Shown: piece after piece, positions 61,586 to 64,000 of the stretch
How the letters are laid out: the number at the start of each line of letters is the position of its first letter
How positions within the stretch are numbered: position 1 is the first letter of the stretch
NCBI RefSeq assembly: GCF_007989105.1
Contig: NZ_BJVK01000010.1
Coordinates: 1-64,000, forward strand
DNA from: Lentilactobacillus kefiri
GTDB taxonomy: Bacteria; Bacillota; Bacilli; Lactobacillales; Lactobacillaceae
Direction: 5' to 3'
DNA: 64,000 nt
The notes under the pieces: generated by a model
Seen by the model: only the letters and a program-made list of their open reading frames with translations
Database searches by the model: none
Told to the model about the DNA's origin: nothing
Made by a program: the position numbers and the translations under genes

Positions 61586-62110
61586 TTGTTAGAAAACTTA
61601 AAGTTGCGGCGCTCGACTTACGTCTTATTTATTGCTTGGGGAATCATTGCATTCTTTGTTGCTTCGGCAATTTTTAAATTTCAGCCGCTGACTGTCAGCT
61701 TTTCAATTAATGACCGCCGTCTGTTATCCGGATTGGGACGGGGCATCTTACTATTATTTGCCTACATTATTTTCACGATTATTCCGTCAAGAGTTGCAAT
61801 TGTCATTCCCAGCTTCTTTTATTTTGGACTGCTTGGGTCCTATCTCTGGCAGTTCTTGATGGTTGTGTTAAGTGGTAACTGGCGTGGAATTGCCATTGAC
61901 CTGTTATTTGTCCTTTCTTACATGGTGCTGATATATTGTGCCACAATGACGTCTTTTCAAATCATCAATTTGGTTCAAAAAAATCGTTCGGTTTACTATT
62001 TTTCGAAATGGTTCAAATCCGTCAAACGGGTTATTAAGGCCCATTGGCTTTCCTTAACCATCGTTACCGGTGCCTATGTTGTCTTATGGTCAATTTTTAG
62101 TCTGATTTAA
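61586..62110 (+). CDS. Membrane protein of unknown function
   Basis: 174 residues with about five membrane helices (about 10-30, 46-64, 70-92, 98-120, 152-172) and a basic loop before the last. I choose TTG at 61586, with AGGAGG 7 bases upstream; the frame is open 22 codons further, into the end of the secreted protein gene. It lies between a secreted protein and a lipoprotein. No family recognised. Confidence 0.65.
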   Translation: MLENLKLRRSTYVLFIAWGIIAFFVASAIFKFQPLTVSFSINDRRLLSGLGRGILLLFAYIIFTIIPSRVAIVIPSFFYFGLLGSYLWQFLMVVLSGNWRGIAIDLLFVLSYMVLIYCATMTSFQIINLVQKNRSVYYFSKWFKSVKRVIKAHWLSLTIVTGAYVVLWSIFSLI

Positions 62111-62131
62111 ATGTGATAAAAGGGGATTGCG

Positions 62132-62917
62132 ATGAAAAAAATCATTATTACAGCTGTTGGATTCATGGCAATGTTGTTGGCGGGGTGTGGTTCCACCAAG
62201 CCTGCCAGTAAGCCTTCAGCGACGATGACTATTGTGAATCATGCCCAAAAAGCTGCTCATCAGATTAAGAGCGGCAACGTTGTGCTGGTTACTAAAAATA
62301 GTCAGAACAACAATCAATCAACCACCGGCAAAATGGCAGCCAAGTTTCATTTGAAGCCAATGATTGTCCAAGCGAAGCTGAACAACGCTGCCGGATTGGT
62401 GAAGAATTATGATTACTTCATTGACGGTCGGACGGTCTATATTCATGCGGACAATAGTTGGTCAAAACAGCTTTTGCCTAAGAAGAGCCCACTTATCAAG
62501 AGTGTTCACAGACAGGTAACCGGCAGTTCTGCCGTCAGAGCAATGGATTACCTGAAAAAGCATTTAAAGCTTGAGAAAAACAAGACTACGGACGTCTTGT
62601 CTTATAGTGGCCAGGGTAAGCTCGGCAGCATGGTTGCCAAAAAGCTGATTTTAGCCGAAGCCAATCATAGCGAAAGTACGAAGAACATTTTAAAGAAAGT
62701 CAAAATTACCAAGTTTTCTTACAAGTACACCTTGGACAAGAAGACTTATTTACCGGTGCAAACATATATTTACATGCAGTATCAAGATAAGAGATCCAAG
62801 AAGTCGATTACCGAAGCAGTGACCGGAACTTATACCAATGTTAACAAGGTCAAGCGATTCAAAGTACCTGCTTATATCCACAAAAATGCGGCCAGCACCA
62901 ACCAAGTAAATGAATAA
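62132..62917 (+). CDS. Lipoprotein of unknown function
   Basis: 261 residues. The signal peptide ends in the lipobox LLAGC (cysteine at about residue 19), so the mature protein should be anchored to the outer face of the membrane. The rest is soluble and very rich in Lys, Ser and Thr, with alternating strands (GKMAAKFHLKPMIVQAKL, YDYFIDGRTVYIHADNSW, FSYKYTLDKKTYLPVQTY) suggesting a LolA/LppX-like or DUF6612-type half-barrel; the fold assignment is tentative. It follows the membrane protein gene by 21 bp. Confidence 0.7.
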   Translation: MKKIIITAVGFMAMLLAGCGSTKPASKPSATMTIVNHAQKAAHQIKSGNVVLVTKNSQNNNQSTTGKMAAKFHLKPMIVQAKLNNAAGLVKNYDYFIDGRTVYIHADNSWSKQLLPKKSPLIKSVHRQVTGSSAVRAMDYLKKHLKLEKNKTTDVLSYSGQGKLGSMVAKKLILAEANHSESTKNILKKVKITKFSYKYTLDKKTYLPVQTYIYMQYQDKRSKKSITEAVTGTYTNVNKVKRFKVPAYIHKNAASTNQVNE

Positions 62918-63058
62918 TCTGCCGTGTGGATGTCTTATTAGGAGATAACATGGCTGTGCGATGATGATTAAGGCTTGGTAAAGGTTGATGCAGCAATGCT
63001 TTAGGAACATTAATTAGGAATACAATATTTTTAAAATGATTTTGGGGAGATCGAAAAT

Positions 63059-64000
63059 ATGGACAATGTACAATCATTAGAAACCAAATACCCGCAAGTT
63101 AAAGATTTAAAAAATGAAACACCAATTTTTTGGAAGAACCCAGATTACGGTCAAGATGCCGATTTACCATTTACAAAACAAGACATCTTGGATGCCGTTG
63201 ATCTTTGGAAACGATTCGCACCATACATTGAAGAGGCTTTTCCAGAAACTGCATCAATGCATGGAATTATTGAATCACCTTTGATTAGGTTGGATAAGAT
63301 GAAGCAGGCCTGGGATGGGGAACACGAAACACCGCTCGCCGGCAGCCTTTATTTAAAAGCTGATAGTGAGCTGCCAATTTCAGGTTCGATTAAATCCCGT
63401 GGCGGCATTTATGAAGTTCTGAAGTTTGCCGAGCACGTTGCCATGACGGAAGGCAATTTAAAGCTAACCGACAACCACGCAATCTTGGGAACTCCTGAAT
63501 ATAAGCATTTGTTCGCGCAATACGGTGTTATGGTTGCCTCAACTGGAAACCTGGCCCTCAGTGTTGGAATCGCTGCTTCAACCTTTGGCTTTAAGACGAC
63601 CGTTTATATGTCACGGGATGCCAAGGAATGGAAGAAAGCCAAACTTCGGGCAAACGGTGTCAACGTGGTTGAATTGGACACGGACTTTTCTTCAGTCATT
63701 CCACAAGCCCGGGAAGCTGCCGCTAAAGATCCTAAGATTCATTTTATCGATGATGAAGGCTCTTCCGATTTGTTTATCGGATATGCGGTTGCTGGTGTTC
63801 GCCTTCAACAACAATTCCAAATTCAGGGAATCAAAGTTGACCGCGATCACCCGGTAATTGTATACTTACCAGCTGGTGTCGGTGGCAGTCCAAGCGGGGT
63901 TACCTTTGGCCTGAAAATGATGATGGGACCATACATCCACGCTATTTTCTGTGAGCCAACCCACGTTCCTTCAGTCACTCTGGGAATGATGACAAAGCTG
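63059..64000 (+). CDS. dsdA: D-serine dehydratase (N-terminal part, runs off the window)
   Basis: The first 314 codons are present and the gene continues past the window edge. PLP enzyme that deaminates D-serine to pyruvate and ammonia. The PLP lysine is in PISGSIKSRGGIYEVL (about 109-124), family segments such as YLKADSELP and ASTGNLALSVGI are present, and the glycine-rich phosphate loop is PAGVGGSPSGVTFGL (about 276-290). GGGGAG lies 9 bases before the ATG. The usual family length is about 440 residues, so about 125 residues are missing. No dsdX/dsdC gene is visible on the left. Confidence 0.92.
   Translation, partial: MDNVQSLETKYPQVKDLKNETPIFWKNPDYGQDADLPFTKQDILDAVDLWKRFAPYIEEAFPETASMHGIIESPLIRLDKMKQAWDGEHETPLAGSLYLKADSELPISGSIKSRGGIYEVLKFAEHVAMTEGNLKLTDNHAILGTPEYKHLFAQYGVMVASTGNLALSVGIAASTFGFKTTVYMSRDAKEWKKAKLRANGVNVVELDTDFSSVIPQAREAAAKDPKIHFIDDEGSSDLFIGYAVAGVRLQQQFQIQGIKVDRDHPVIVYLPAGVGGSPSGVTFGLKMMMGPYIHAIFCEPTHVPSVTLGMMTKL

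Overview
The window reads as a chromosomal segment of a heterofermentative lactic acid bacterium, most likely Lentilactobacillus (L. buchneri group). The basis is moderate GC, strong AGGAGG-type ribosome binding sites, genes typical of Lactobacillaceae (a B12-dependent class II ribonucleotide reductase, a malolactic-type enzyme, a KxYKxGKxW surface protein, a ThrE exporter), and a PLP enzyme that matches my memory of the L. buchneri isoleucine 2-epimerase. This assignment is inference from the genes, not a database result. I see no rRNA, tRNA, insertion sequence, prophage or CRISPR array; nearly all of the window is ordinary coding sequence.

1-9.8 kb: branched-chain amino acid racemase with an APC permease (minus), an HTH/coiled-coil protein, a CHAD-domain protein with an esterase, UppP, a quinone-reductase-like enzyme, and a fused ThrE exporter. 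9.9-15.4 kb: a divergent threonine locus. thrC-thrB-ACT regulator run leftward with overlapping ends, and hom-aspartokinase run rightward from a shared 103-bp promoter region. 15.5-30.8 kb: two large surface proteins. One is a 3169-residue L-type-lectin protein with about 13.5 two-module repeats and a cationic DUF5776-like C-terminus. The other is an LPQTG-anchored protein with seven Cna-B repeats. Between them lies a divergent LysR/TDT-transporter pair.

31-45.4 kb: a GNAT acetyltransferase with a 59-residue membrane protein, a T-box-controlled ketopantoate-reductase-like plus aminotransferase pair, ASCH and MFS genes, an Lsa-like ABC-F protein, a 3-hydroxyacyl-CoA dehydrogenase, and a GyrI-like protein. 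Two small ABC operons follow, each with its own regulator (XRE, and YtrA-type GntR). The zinc-independent rpsN paralogue comes next under a Zur-like palindrome, followed by a 38-residue basic protein. 45.5-52.1 kb: small membrane proteins, a probable small RNA, malolactic-type enzyme plus fumC, and a D-2-hydroxyacid dehydrogenase. 52.1-55.4 kb: cobalamin adenosyltransferase and nrdJ, the latter behind two NrdR-like boxes. 55.8-64 kb: a phosphoribosyltransferase, tandem paralogous membrane proteins, TPP riboswitch-tenA, a Nat-type ABC exporter, a secreted protein/membrane protein/lipoprotein series, and the start of dsdA, which runs off the window.

The observations most worth following are regulatory and architectural: the Zur-like site over the rpsN promoter, the paired NrdR boxes over the nrdJ promoter, the three-module super-repeat in the giant protein, the two matching long-hairpin plus terminator elements after nrdJ and tenA, the isolated promoter-terminator unit near 46.85 kb, and several perfect palindromes at divergent regulator genes.
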